A stretch of DNA of 64,000 nucleotides from Acidobacteriota bacterium (GTDB taxonomy: Bacteria; Acidobacteriota; Aminicenantia; Aminicenantales; Saccharicenantaceae). Both the position numbers and the translations under genes were made by a program. This document shows, piece after piece, positions 1-8,089 of the stretch; within the stretch, counting starts at the first letter, position 1, and every line of letters begins with the position of its first letter. The stretch lies in the NCBI GenBank assembly GCA_029569255.1, contig JAKQUO010000004.1, forward strand, positions 1 to 64,000, in the 5' to 3' direction. Under the pieces are notes generated by a model. That model saw nothing but the letters and a program-made list of their open reading frames with translations, made no database searches and had not been told where the DNA came from.

Positions 1-462
1 GAAGGAAGCTTCAATGTTTCCTTCAGACCAAGAGATGACTATGCAATTCCCTGGAAAGTTTCTCTCTGCTTCAATATTTCTCAAAAGGACGAGGTTATCC
101 TTGCCCTCTTCAAGAAACATCTTAAATGCGGAACGTTAAGAAGCAGACCAGATGGAGTTTGGTATTATGAGGTGAATAATTTCAGGGCTATAGTTGAAAA
201 TGTCATCCCGTTTTTCGATAGGTTCGGGTTCCTATCAGCAAAAAAGAAGAGAGATTTTTCCAAGTTCAAGAAGATTGCTAGAATGATGCAGGAAAACCGT
301 CATCTGGATAAAGAAGGTATTCTCGAGATCCTGGAAATTAGAAAAGAGATGAATGACGGCGGCAAGAGAAAACACAGCGAGGCGGAAATTAAAAATCACC
401 TTTTCAGTAAAGAATCCTCAGAGACTATACGTCAGGCTCTCCCAGAGAAAGAGGAGAGATGA
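1..462 (+). CDS. LAGLIDADG homing endonuclease (5'-truncated by window edge)
   Basis: The reading frame is open from base 1 to the TGA at 460-462, giving the last 153 residues. The visible protein begins EGSFNVSF, which matches the residues directly after a LAGLIDADG helix (DG-E-GSF). The first visible Glu would therefore correspond to the metal-binding acidic residue. The remainder (FKKHLKCGTL, a WYYEV strand, FFDRFGFLSAKKKRDF) follows the pattern of single-motif, homodimeric I-CreI-like enzymes. The gene sits inside the L1917 group I intron, and its final codons overlap the intron's R element, so coding and ribozyme sequence are shared. Base composition is far more AT-rich than the rest of the window, consistent with a mobile origin. 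The expected activity is cleavage of intronless 23S genes near helix 69. Confidence 0.85.
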   Translation, partial: EGSFNVSFRPRDDYAIPWKVSLCFNISQKDEVILALFKKHLKCGTLRSRPDGVWYYEVNNFRAIVENVIPFFDRFGFLSAKKKRDFSKFKKIARMMQENRHLDKEGILEILEIRKEMNDGGKRKHSEAEIKNHLFSKESSETIRQALPEKEER

Positions 463-539
463 TATAGTCCGTTCCCTTCAGCGATGGAGGGCGCTCGGTA
501 TAAACACTGAGCAGTATCTCTAACAGATACAACGTTAAG
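1..539 (+). ncRNA. Group I intron in 23S rRNA helix 69 (L1917 site), 3' part
   Basis: This is the 3' portion of a self-splicing group I intron; the 5' part lies left of the window. The 3' splice site is placed after G539 (TTAAG|AACGGTCC), because the downstream sequence AACGGTCCTAAGGT is the 3' strand of 23S helix 69 and the intron ends in the expected G. By E. coli numbering the insertion follows U1917. The R element (TCAGAGACTATA, about 418-429) and S element (TATAGTCC, 463-470) can form P7 through ACTATA/TATAGT. The R element lies inside the 3' end of the homing endonuclease gene. The catalytic core is inferred from these matches, not from a fold prediction. Confidence 0.85.
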
Positions 540-553
540 AACGGTCCTAAGGT
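540..553 (+). rRNA. 23S rRNA mini-exon of 14 nt between two group I introns
   Basis: The 14 bases AACGGTCCTAAGGT correspond to E. coli 23S positions 1918-1931, the 3' strand of helix 69 and the start of helix 70. They are flanked on the left by the L1917 intron and on the right by the L1931 intron. The preceding exon lies outside the window. Confidence 0.85.
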
Positions 554-830
554 TAGAATAGCTAGCCTTAGTAAAATCTGGCTATATGCTGGAAACCCTG
601 TCCCCTTCAAAAGGGGTGAAGAACCCACGCTACTCCTAACGAGTAAAAATGCGACGGGTGCAGGCAATCAGCAGGAAAGGCCGAAGCAAATGTTTCGGAG
701 TCCTCAGAGACTGTATGCCAGACACTAAGATGCAGTGAAGATACAGTCCGAGCCGCATGGCAACATGCGGAGGCTGTCAGAAATGGCAGCCCGCCTGGTT
801 TGATACCAGGTCATCAAAGTAACAGAACTG
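554..830 (+). ncRNA. ORF-less group I intron in 23S rRNA (L1931 site)
   Basis: A 277-nt insertion splits AAGGT from AGCGAAATTCC, which are contiguous in other bacterial 23S genes. The 5' exon ends in U and the intron ends in G (AACTG|AGCG), as group I splicing requires. A Q-like element is at about 664-675 (GCAATCAGCAGG). The R element (TCCTCAGAGACTGTA, 701-715) and S element (ATACAGTCC, 741-749) pair as ACTGTA/TACAGT to form P7. The R elements of this intron and the neighbouring L1917 intron are nearly identical, suggesting a common subgroup. There is no reading frame for an endonuclease. Introns at L1931 are known from Thermotoga 23S genes. Confidence 0.87.
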
Positions 831-1794
<964 letters not shown>

Positions 1795-1821
1795 CATAAA
1801 GTTTATCAAGACAAAAAAAGA

Positions 1822-1852
1822 CGGGGACATGTACGCTTCGTACGTGTCCCCG
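1822..1852 (+). repeat. GGGGACA/TGTCCCC palindrome in the 23S-5S spacer
   Basis: A 13-bp near-perfect stem (CGGGGACATGTAC with GTACGTGTCCCCG, one wobble pair) closes a GCTTC loop. It is preceded by an A-rich run and followed by GTTTTC. Two related copies occur at 2499-2552 and 7719-7788, so it is a dispersed element rather than an rRNA feature. In the transcript it would form a strong hairpin between 23S and 5S and may act in processing or attenuation. Confidence 0.7.
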
Positions 1853-1886
1853 TTTTCAGACGCTAGGTTTTCGTCATGATTGAAAT

Positions 1887-2002
<116 letters not shown>

Positions 2003-2180
2003 TTTTTTTTAACATCGAATAAAGGCCAGAGGGGCACGGGCCCCCCGACAATCGGTCGGTCATACTCCTCTCCTTTTATTCGGCAGGTCGGGCGCGGCCC
2101 CGTTCAAGGGCCAAGGGGAACCACGGAATCCGAATAAGAGGGTTCGCGCCCAGGGCAAGGGTTTATCAAAGGAGAGATGG

Positions 2181-2492
2181 ATGAACATCTACGTGGGGAA
2201 CATTTCCCGCACGGCGACCGAGCAGGACCTTCGCGACGCTTTCGCGGCGTTCGGCGAGGTCCAGAGCGCGTCGATCATCAAGGACAAGTTCAGCGGCGAG
2301 AGCCGCGGCTTCGGCTTCGTCGAGATGCCGAACAAGGACGAGGCCGACAAGGCCATTTCCGGACTGAACGGCAAGGACCTCAAGGGCCGTCCGCTGACGG
2401 TCAACGAGGCCCGGCCCCGGACCGACCGGCCCCGCACGGGCGGCGGCGGCGGTGGCAGGGGCGGCTTCGGCGGCGGCCGCGGCCGGTACTGA
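2181..2492 (+). CDS. Small glycine-rich RNA-binding protein (RRM domain)
   Basis: This 103-residue protein consists of one RNA recognition motif followed by a glycine/arginine-rich tail. RNP2 (IYVGNI, residues 3-8) and RNP1 (RGFGFVEM, about 42-49) carry the expected aromatic RNA-stacking residues. The tail (GGGGGGRGGFGGGRGRY) resembles that of cyanobacterial and Acidobacteriota cold-inducible RNA-binding proteins. The start at 2181 is preceded by AAAGGAG with good spacing; an overlapping ATG at 2177 opens a different, non-homologous frame. It is expected to bind single-stranded RNA in the cytoplasm, probably as a chaperone. A clear terminator follows at 2579. Confidence 0.92.
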   Translation: MNIYVGNISRTATEQDLRDAFAAFGEVQSASIIKDKFSGESRGFGFVEMPNKDEADKAISGLNGKDLKGRPLTVNEARPRTDRPRTGGGGGGRGGFGGGRGRY

Positions 2493-2498
2493 TCGCCT

Positions 2499-2552
2499 GG
2501 GGACATTCCGGGGACATGTGCTCTTTGTACGTGTCCCCGATTTGACGTCCCC
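2499..2552. repeat. Nested GGGGACA/TGTCCCC palindrome downstream of the RRM gene
   Basis: The inner stem pairs CGGGGACATGT (2509-2519) with ACGTGTCCCCG (2529-2539). An outer GGGGAC (2499-2504)/GTCCCC (2547-2552) pair encloses it. It belongs to the same repeat family as the palindrome in the rRNA spacer and the cluster at 7719-7788. Confidence 0.65.
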
Positions 2553-2578
2553 GGTTAGCTGATCTTATTCGAACGCAC

Positions 2579-2616
2579 AAGGGCGGATGCCCCGGACGGG
2601 GTCTCCGCCCTTTTTT
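2579..2616 (+). terminator. Rho-independent terminator after the RRM gene
   Basis: The arms AAGGGCGGA and TCCGCCCTT, with a GC-rich interior, form a strong hairpin followed directly by six T residues. An open frame starting at 2587 lies inside this hairpin, which argues that the downstream PEP mutase gene starts later, at 2764. Confidence 0.85.
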
Positions 2617-2763
2617 ATTTTCGGGGGGATTTCTACGGGGGGGCCGGCTCGGATGCGCGGCATGTCTTCTCCACGACCGGATCCATGTCAGCGGCCGCGG
2701 CGCGCCCGCGCCCAACGCCCGGGGGGTTCTCTATTTCCTTGGATTGTGTCACAATTAGGGTTG

Positions 2764-4131
2764 ATGGAAAGCAAAAAAACGAAACCCGGGGCGCGCCGGG
2801 CCCCCGCGGGCGCACGCAAGTCATCCCGGACCGCCAAGACCGTGTACGTCGGCATGAGCGCCGACCTGATCCATCCCGGCCATCTGAACATCATCCGCGA
2901 GGCCCGCAAGTATGGGCGGGTGATCGTCGGCCTGCTCACCGACGGCGCCATCGCCAGTTACAAGCGCCTGCCCTTCATGTCGCTCGAGCAGCGCAAGCAG
3001 GTCGTGGAGAGCATCAAAGACGTTTCGCAGGTCGTCCTGCAGGAGACCCTGGACTACGTCCCGAACCTCCGGCGCCTGAAGCCCGATTTCGTGGTCCACG
3101 GCGACGACTGGCGCACCGGCGTGCAGCGCGAGGTTCGCCAGCGGGTGATCGCCGTACTGCGGGAGTGGGGCGGCCGCCTGATCGAGCCGCGCTACACCGA
3201 GGGCATCTCTTCTTCCCGGCTGAACAACGCGCTCAAGGAGACCGGCACCACCCCGGGCATCCGCCTGAAGATGCTGCGCCGGCTGTTGGAAGTCAAGCGC
3301 CTGCTCCGCGTCATGGAGGCGCACAACGGCCTGACCGGCCTTATCGTGGAGAAGACGCGGGTGACGGCCGGCAACGAGGCGCGTGAATTCGACGCCCAAT
3401 GGCTGAGCAGCCTCACCGACTCCACCGCCAAGGGCCGCCCCGACAACGGGAGCGTGGACCTCACCTCGCGCCTGGCCACGCTGAACAACATCCTGGAGAT
3501 CACCACCAAGCCGATCATCTTCGACGGCGACTCGGGAGGGCTGGCCGAGCATTTCGCCATCATGGTCAAGACCTTGGAGCGCATGGGCATCTCGGCGGTC
3601 ATCATCGAGGACAAGATCGGGCTGAAGGAGAACTCGCTGGTGGAGAAGAAGGACTGCCAGCGGCAGGATTCCATCGCCGGCTTCTGCCACAAGATCCGCT
3701 TCGGCAAGCAGGCGCAGTTCACCGACGACTTCATGGTCATCGCCCGCATCGAGAGCCTGATCCTCGGCGCCGGCATGGAGGACGCCCTGCGCCGCGCCGA
3801 GGCCTACATCGCCGCCGGCGCCGACGGCATCATGATCCACAGCAAGAGCAAAGACCCCGGCGAGGTGCTGCGGTTCTGCCGCGAGTACCGGCGCTTCCCG
3901 CTCCGGGTGCCGCTGGTGGCCGTTCCCTCCACCTACAGCCAGGTCAGCGAGGAGGAGCTCGCCGCCGCCGGCGTGCGCATCGTCATCTACGCCAACCAGC
4001 TGCTGCGCAGCGCCTACCCGGCCATGATCCGCACCGCCGAGTCTATCCTGCGCCACGGCCGCGCCCTCGAAAGCGAGTCGGAGTCCCTGCCGATACGCGA
4101 CATCCTGCGCCTGATCCCGGGCGGGGAGTGA
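2764..4131 (+). CDS. Cytidylyltransferase-phosphoenolpyruvate mutase fusion
   Basis: The 455-residue protein has two domains. Residues about 25-155 are a nucleotidyltransferase of the glycerol-3-phosphate/ethanolamine-phosphate cytidylyltransferase type: HPGH at 37-40 is the HxGH signature and [10 protein letters not shown] at 143-152 matches the RTEGISTT motif. Residues about 190-450 are PEP mutase of the isocitrate lyase superfamily, with DGDSGG (254-259) as Mg ligands and [10 protein letters not shown] (282-291) matching the diagnostic EDKxxxKxNS. The mutase converts PEP to phosphonopyruvate; the N-terminal domain probably activates a phosphonate head group with CTP. The ATG at 2764 is chosen because upstream in-frame codons run through a terminator, and AGGG lies just before it. 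It is the first gene of a three-gene run with gaps of 3-4 bp. Confidence 0.92.
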   Translation: MESKKTKPGARRAPAGARKSSRTAKTVYVGMSADLIHPGHLNIIREARKYGRVIVGLLTDGAIASYKRLPFMSLEQRKQVVESIKDVSQVVLQETLDYVPNLRRLKPDFVVHGDDWRTGVQREVRQRVIAVLREWGGRLIEPRYTEGISSSRLNNALKETGTTPGIRLKMLRRLLEVKRLLRVMEAHNGLTGLIVEKTRVTAGNEAREFDAQWLSSLTDSTAKGRPDNGSVDLTSRLATLNNILEITTKPIIFDGDSGGLAEHFAIMVKTLERMGISAVIIEDKIGLKENSLVEKKDCQRQDSIAGFCHKIRFGKQAQFTDDFMVIARIESLILGAGMEDALRRAEAYIAAGADGIMIHSKSKDPGEVLRFCREYRRFPLRVPLVAVPSTYSQVSEEELAAAGVRIVIYANQLLRSAYPAMIRTAESILRHGRALESESESLPIRDILRLIPGGE

Positions 4132-4135
4132 GCCC

Positions 4136-5239
4136 GTGGACGCCGCCGGCTTCGTTCGCTCCCTGCAGCAGGCGGCCTTCGGCCCCTTCATGGGCGTCCC
4201 CTGCTCCGTCTTCACCCCGCTGATCGACCACCTCGGCACCCTGCCCGCCGACCGGCATTACGTCTGCACCTCCGAGGGCGAGGCCATGGGCCTGGCCGGG
4301 GGGTTCGCCCTGGCCGGCAGAACGCCGGTCGTCTACATGCAGAACGACGGCCTGGGCAATGCGGTGAACCCCCTCACCTCGCTGCAGCTGCTCTACCGGC
4401 TGCCGGCGCTGCTGCTGGTTTCCTGGCGCGGCGAGCCGGGCCGCAAGGACGCCCCGCAGCACCGGGTGATGGGCGAGCGGCTCACCGGCCTGCTCGAGCA
4501 GCTCCAGGTGCCGCACCTTGTCCTCGAGACGGGCGTCGACGTCCTGGAGAGGGCGCTGCAGGAGGCGCGGGCGTACTGCGCCGCGCAGTCGGCGCCCTTC
4601 GCCCTCATCGTGCGCCGGGGCTACTTCGCCGCCGCCGGCGCGCCCGCCGCCGCCGGCGGTTCCGGCGGCGCGGGACCGGCTCCGCGGCTGGACTACATCC
4701 GCCTGCTGACCGCGGCCGCCGCCCCGGGCGACGTTCTGCTGGGCGCCACCGGCTTTTCGGGCCGCGAACTGCAGCAGTACACCGAACATCCCGGGCGCTT
4801 CTACATGATGGGCTCGATGGGGTGCCTGCCCGCCCTGGGGCTGGGCCTGGCCGACAGCCATCCCGGCCGCACCGTTTTCGTCCTGGACGGTGACGGGGCG
4901 CTGCTGATGAAGCTCGGCTCGCTGGCCACCATAGGCCGCCGCCGGCCCGCGAACCTCGTGCACCTGCTGTTCGACAACCAGGCCTACGAATCGACCGGCG
5001 GCCAGCCCACGCCGGCGGCGGGGATCGACTTCTGCGCCCTGGCCCGCACCTGCGGCTACCCGTCCCAGGAATCCGTCGCCGACCCGCACTCCTTCCGCGC
5101 CTTGCTGGGGACGCTCGCCGACCGTCCCAAGCCGCTGTTCGTGCACGTGCGCGTGCCCTGCGGCACCCCGGCCGGTCTGCCACGGCCCGAGCAGCCACCC
5201 GAGCGCATGCGCGACGACCTGATGTCCTTCCTGGGTTGA
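4136..5239 (+). CDS. Phosphonopyruvate decarboxylase (TPP-dependent)
   Basis: This 367-residue thiamine-diphosphate enzyme decarboxylates phosphonopyruvate to phosphonoacetaldehyde, making the unfavourable PEP mutase reaction irreversible. The N-terminal pyrimidine-binding half has VPCSVF near residue 21 and the EGEAMGLAGG segment that supplies the catalytic Glu; MQNDGLGNAVNPL is characteristic of Ppd. The C-terminal half has the TPP/Mg motif DGDGALLMKLG through FDNQAYESTGGQ (about residues 250-285). Length is normal for the family. Start is GTG at 4136, four bases after the upstream stop, so translation is probably coupled. Confidence 0.93.
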   Translation: MDAAGFVRSLQQAAFGPFMGVPCSVFTPLIDHLGTLPADRHYVCTSEGEAMGLAGGFALAGRTPVVYMQNDGLGNAVNPLTSLQLLYRLPALLLVSWRGEPGRKDAPQHRVMGERLTGLLEQLQVPHLVLETGVDVLERALQEARAYCAAQSAPFALIVRRGYFAAAGAPAAAGGSGGAGPAPRLDYIRLLTAAAAPGDVLLGATGFSGRELQQYTEHPGRFYMMGSMGCLPALGLGLADSHPGRTVFVLDGDGALLMKLGSLATIGRRRPANLVHLLFDNQAYESTGGQPTPAAGIDFCALARTCGYPSQESVADPHSFRALLGTLADRPKPLFVHVRVPCGTPAGLPRPEQPPERMRDDLMSFLG

Positions 5240-5242
5240 GCC

Positions 5243-6334
5243 GTGTGGCGCTACGCCTGCGACGCGGCCATCCACTGGGGGGACGAATGGCCGGCGTTGC
5301 TGCGCTCGCTGCTTCCGCCCGGGCCGGGGCTGCTGATCCACTACCCCGGCCTGCCCGCCGCCGACGCCGCCGCCCTCCCCGCCGGCACGCCGGCCTACGA
5401 CCGGGTGGAGGCCAATCCCACCCTTGAGCAGGTGCAGCGAGCCGTCGACGCGGCGCTGCCGCTGAGGCCGCGCTGGATCGTGGCCGTGGGCGGCGGCTCG
5501 GTGCTGGACACGGCCAAAATTGTGCGCCTGGCCCTGGCCTGCCGCTGTCCGAGCGTCGAGGCGCTGCTGCGGGCGGTGCCCGGGCCCGGCCGCGAGCGGC
5601 CTTTGCTGGTCGCCGCGCCCACCACCCACGGCACCGGGGCCGAGTTGACGGCCTGGAGCACCGTTTGGGACGTCGGCGGCGGCCGCAAGCTCTCGCTGTC
5701 CCACCCGGCGAACGTCCCCGACATCGCCGCCTACTGCCCGCCGTTGACTGCGGGCCTGCCCCTGCCGGCCTCGCTCTCCTCCACGCTGGACGCCCTGGCG
5801 CACGCGCTGGAGGCGCTGTGGAACCGCGGCGCCAACCCGGTCTCCGACGAGATGGCCATGGCCGCGGTCAGGGGCATCGCCGCCGACCTGGAGCGGCTGG
5901 ATGAACCTGTCCCCCTGGAGGTCCGCGCCGGCCTGCTCCGCGCCTCGATGTTCGCCGGGCTGGCCTTCGCCGCCACCCGCACCGCCGCAGCCCACTCCAT
6001 CTCCTACCCGCTGACGCTGCGCCTGGGCGTTCCCCACGGCATCGCCTGCGCCATGACCCTGCCGGCGCTTTGGCGCATCAACGCCCCGCACATGGCGGCC
6101 AAGGCCGGGCGGCTGCGCCGGAGCCTGGACGGGGAGGACCCCGCAGCCATGCTGGAGCGTCTGCGGCGCTTCGCCGCCACCCGCGTCCCCTTCACCCTGT
6201 CCGCCTACGGCGCCCGGCCCCGGGACGCCGGCGACCTGGCGCGGGCCTCATTCACCAAGGGGCGCATGGACAACAACCTCGTCGAGCTTGACGAAGACGC
6301 CGTTCGCGGCATCCTGGCGGAGATCATGGGCTGA
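5243..6334 (+). CDS. Iron-containing alcohol dehydrogenase, probable phosphonoacetaldehyde reductase
   Basis: A 363-residue group III (Fe-dependent) alcohol dehydrogenase. The NAD(P)-binding GGGSVLDTAK motif lies near residue 90. The metal ligands are in LDALAHALEALW (Asp and His near 182-187), AHSISYPL (about 250) and GVPHG (about 264). Its position three bases after phosphonopyruvate decarboxylase, and its resemblance to PhpC-like enzymes of phosphonate clusters, suggest reduction of phosphonoacetaldehyde to 2-hydroxyethylphosphonate. Start is GTG at 5243. No aminotransferase is present nearby, which argues against 2-aminoethylphosphonate as the main product. Confidence 0.85.
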   Translation: MWRYACDAAIHWGDEWPALLRSLLPPGPGLLIHYPGLPAADAAALPAGTPAYDRVEANPTLEQVQRAVDAALPLRPRWIVAVGGGSVLDTAKIVRLALACRCPSVEALLRAVPGPGRERPLLVAAPTTHGTGAELTAWSTVWDVGGGRKLSLSHPANVPDIAAYCPPLTAGLPLPASLSSTLDALAHALEALWNRGANPVSDEMAMAAVRGIAADLERLDEPVPLEVRAGLLRASMFAGLAFAATRTAAAHSISYPLTLRLGVPHGIACAMTLPALWRINAPHMAAKAGRLRRSLDGEDPAAMLERLRRFAATRVPFTLSAYGARPRDAGDLARASFTKGRMDNNLVELDEDAVRGILAEIMG

Positions 6335-6360
6335 ACCGGCCAGGACGCCGGCCGTCGCTT

Positions 6361-6390
6361 TTGACTGGTTGCCTCCGGCGGCGATATAAT
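6361..6390 (+). promoter_or_regulatory. Sigma-70 promoter for the CDP-alcohol transferase gene
   Basis: TTGACT at 6361-6366 and a perfect TATAAT at 6385-6390 are separated by 18 bp. The predicted transcription start is near 6397. An in-frame TTG at 6361 is the -35 box, not a start codon. Confidence 0.8.
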
Positions 6391-6420
6391 GACGGCTTGA
6401 CGGGGGCGAGCCCCGACAAC

Positions 6421-7125
6421 ATGAAAAAGAGCGATTCGTTTTACCAGTCTCAGCTGAAGAAGGGCCGCACGAACTTCTGGGCGCACTACCTGAACTTCGA
6501 GACCTGGATCAGCCGGCCTCTGGCATCGCTCCTGGTGCGCTTGGTCTATCCGACCGCCGTCACCCCCAACCAGCTCACCGTGTTCGCACTGCTCGTCTCC
6601 CTCGCTTCCGCCGTCCTGTTCGCCCGGGGTCGCCCCATCTCCTCATTGCTGGCCGCGGTCTTCTGCCAGCTCTCCCTGATCCTCGACTGCGCCGACGGCA
6701 TGCTGGCCCGCTCGCGCAACGCCTGCAGCCGCTTCGGTTCCTACCTGGACCTCTTCCTGGACCGCATCGCCGATTTCTGCGTGCTTCTCGGCGTCGTCAT
6801 CGGTTATTTCCGCGCCGGCGCCGGGAACAAGGACAGGCTGATCCTGGGCCTGTTCATCATCGCCCTTTATCTGCTGCAGGTGATCCTGTACTACATCTCG
6901 AACAGCTACACCGGCGCGGAAAACGGCGACAGCGGCGAGGCCCGCGCCGTGGTCATCATGTACATCACGGTCATGGGAGCGCTGAACCGCCTGGACCTCA
7001 TCGTCTACGGCATGGCGGCCGAGGTGGCGGTCAACCTGGTCTTCCGCATCGGCAAGTTCCTGCTGATGGGGAGGAAAAGCGGAAAGGGAGATTCCTATCC
7101 CATGGCGTGGAGGCTCAAGCCATGA
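6421..7125 (+). CDS. CDP-alcohol phosphatidyltransferase family membrane protein
   Basis: The 234-residue integral membrane enzyme carries the complete signature D-x2-D-G-x2-A-R-x8-G-x3-D-x3-D in the segment from DCADGMLAR to LDLFLDR (about residues 89-114), which binds Mg and the CDP-alcohol. Several hydrophobic helices follow. The ATG at 6421 is preferred because the in-frame upstream region is a clear promoter. Family members attach an alcohol to a CDP-activated partner. Lying directly after PEP mutase fused to a cytidylyltransferase, the likely reaction is transfer of a CMP-activated phosphonate head group to diacylglycerol, giving a phosphonolipid. Ordinary phosphatidylinositol- or phosphatidylglycerol-phosphate synthesis is the alternative. 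The stop overlaps the next start by ATGA. Confidence 0.88.
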   Translation: MKKSDSFYQSQLKKGRTNFWAHYLNFETWISRPLASLLVRLVYPTAVTPNQLTVFALLVSLASAVLFARGRPISSLLAAVFCQLSLILDCADGMLARSRNACSRFGSYLDLFLDRIADFCVLLGVVIGYFRAGAGNKDRLILGLFIIALYLLQVILYYISNSYTGAENGDSGEARAVVIMYITVMGALNRLDLIVYGMAAEVAVNLVFRIGKFLLMGRKSGKGDSYPMAWRLKP

Positions 7126-7865
7126 AGAGGGCCCTGCTTGTCGCGGGCGCCTGTCTGCTGGCGCTGCCGCCCGCCTTCTCCGCCCGCGAGTTGGCCCAGG
7201 ACCGTCGGCCGGAGAGCTGGGCGGTCAAGGTCGAGAGCCCGTACCTGAAGAACCTCTGGAAGGTCGATGACGCGCTATACAGGAGCGAGCAGCCTGACGC
7301 GGCGGCATTCGAGTACCTGAGGGATCTCGGGATCAAGAGCGTGCTGAACCTGCGCGAACACCACGCGGACAAGGCACTGCTCGATGGGCTGGACCTTGAG
7401 GAGTACGACGTTCAGATCCAGGCCAAGGCGTTCACGGATGCGGAGATCGTCAGGGCGCTGCGGGCCATCGCGGCCGCGCGGAAGCCGATGGTCGTCCACT
7501 GCCAGCATGGGAGCGACCGCACCGGGGTCGTGGTCGCGATGTACAGGATAGTCTTCCAGGGCTGGACCAAGGAGCAGGCGCTGGCCGAGATGCGGAACGG
7601 CGGCTACGGGTTTCACGCGAAGTACGTCAACATCACCGAGTACATCGAGCGCGCCGACATCGACCTTATCCGCGCGGAGCTGAAGGAGTCGGACGGCCGG
7701 GACCGCTCGCCCGGGGGGCGTGTCCCCGGAACGTGTCCCCGATTGACGCGCACGTTCCGATCTCTCTCGAAATCGGCACGTGTCCCCCGCCTCGGCATGG
7801 GATCCTCGGGGGCGACGGCGCCGAGCTCGAACGGATGGGCTGCCCGGAGCCCATCGCCCGGGTGA
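7122..7865 (+). CDS. Exported CX5R phosphatase (dual-specificity/tyrosine phosphatase-like)
   Basis: A 247-residue protein with a cleavable signal peptide (ends near AFSA, residue 22) and a phosphatase domain with the P-loop HCQHGSDRTG; the nucleophilic Cys is residue 127 and the Arg 133. It resembles the small DSP/Siw14-like class that acts on phosphoproteins, inositol phosphates or lipid phosphates. Start at 7122 follows GGAGG and overlaps the transferase stop by 4 bp, so the two are co-translated and a lipid-linked substrate is plausible. The domain ends near residue 190. The last roughly 55 residues are low-complexity and encoded by the GTGTCCCC repeat cluster, so the original C-terminus has probably been replaced. 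Confidence 0.85.
   Translation: MKRALLVAGACLLALPPAFSARELAQDRRPESWAVKVESPYLKNLWKVDDALYRSEQPDAAAFEYLRDLGIKSVLNLREHHADKALLDGLDLEEYDVQIQAKAFTDAEIVRALRAIAAARKPMVVHCQHGSDRTGVVVAMYRIVFQGWTKEQALAEMRNGGYGFHAKYVNITEYIERADIDLIRAELKESDGRDRSPGGRVPGTCPRLTRTFRSLSKSARVPRLGMGSSGATAPSSNGWAARSPSPG
7719..7788. repeat. Cluster of three CGTGTCCCC repeats inside the phosphatase 3' end
   Basis: CGTGTCCCC occurs at 7719-7727, 7732-7740 and 7779-7787. GAACGTG (7729-7735) pairs with CACGTTC (7751-7757), and CCGAT/ATCGG forms a second small stem. It is the same family as the palindromes at 1822 and 2499. The intergenic stretch 7866-8089 beyond it shows no further gene. Confidence 0.6.
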
Positions 7866-8089
7866 CGTCCCCTATCCCCGACCAAGGCCGGGTCATGGTC
7901 CGCTTCGGGCCCCGCGCAAAATGGGCATCGTGATCCTTCGGCAGTCCGGTCCTCGATGGCTTGATGGGTCGCATCGGGTATTGGACGGCGAAAGGGCAAC
8001 ACGGGGCGGAGAAACGGGGCAAGGGCGGCGGCGGAGTGGTTGCCCGACCAGGGCAGTCCCCGGCAGTCGGGGGCCCTCCCGCGGCGGCC

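Noticed and set aside
540-830. Possible tRNA or other structured RNA instead of an intron
   Set aside because: Flanking bases are contiguous 23S sequence in other bacteria, and group I R/S elements and splice-site bases are present; no tRNA cloverleaf can be drawn.
2587-2763. N-terminal extension of the PEP mutase reading frame
   Set aside because: The first codons lie inside a strong terminator hairpin and encode low-complexity residues; the ATG at 2764 is directly followed by the conserved domain.
2821-4239. 472-residue minus-strand open frame
   Set aside because: It is antisense to PEP mutase; its His/Asp/Val/Gly-rich composition is typical of the complementary frame of a GC-rich gene.
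4043-6091. 682-residue minus-strand open frame
   Set aside because: Antisense to phosphonopyruvate decarboxylase and alcohol dehydrogenase, Gly/Arg/Gln/Val-rich with no domain pattern.
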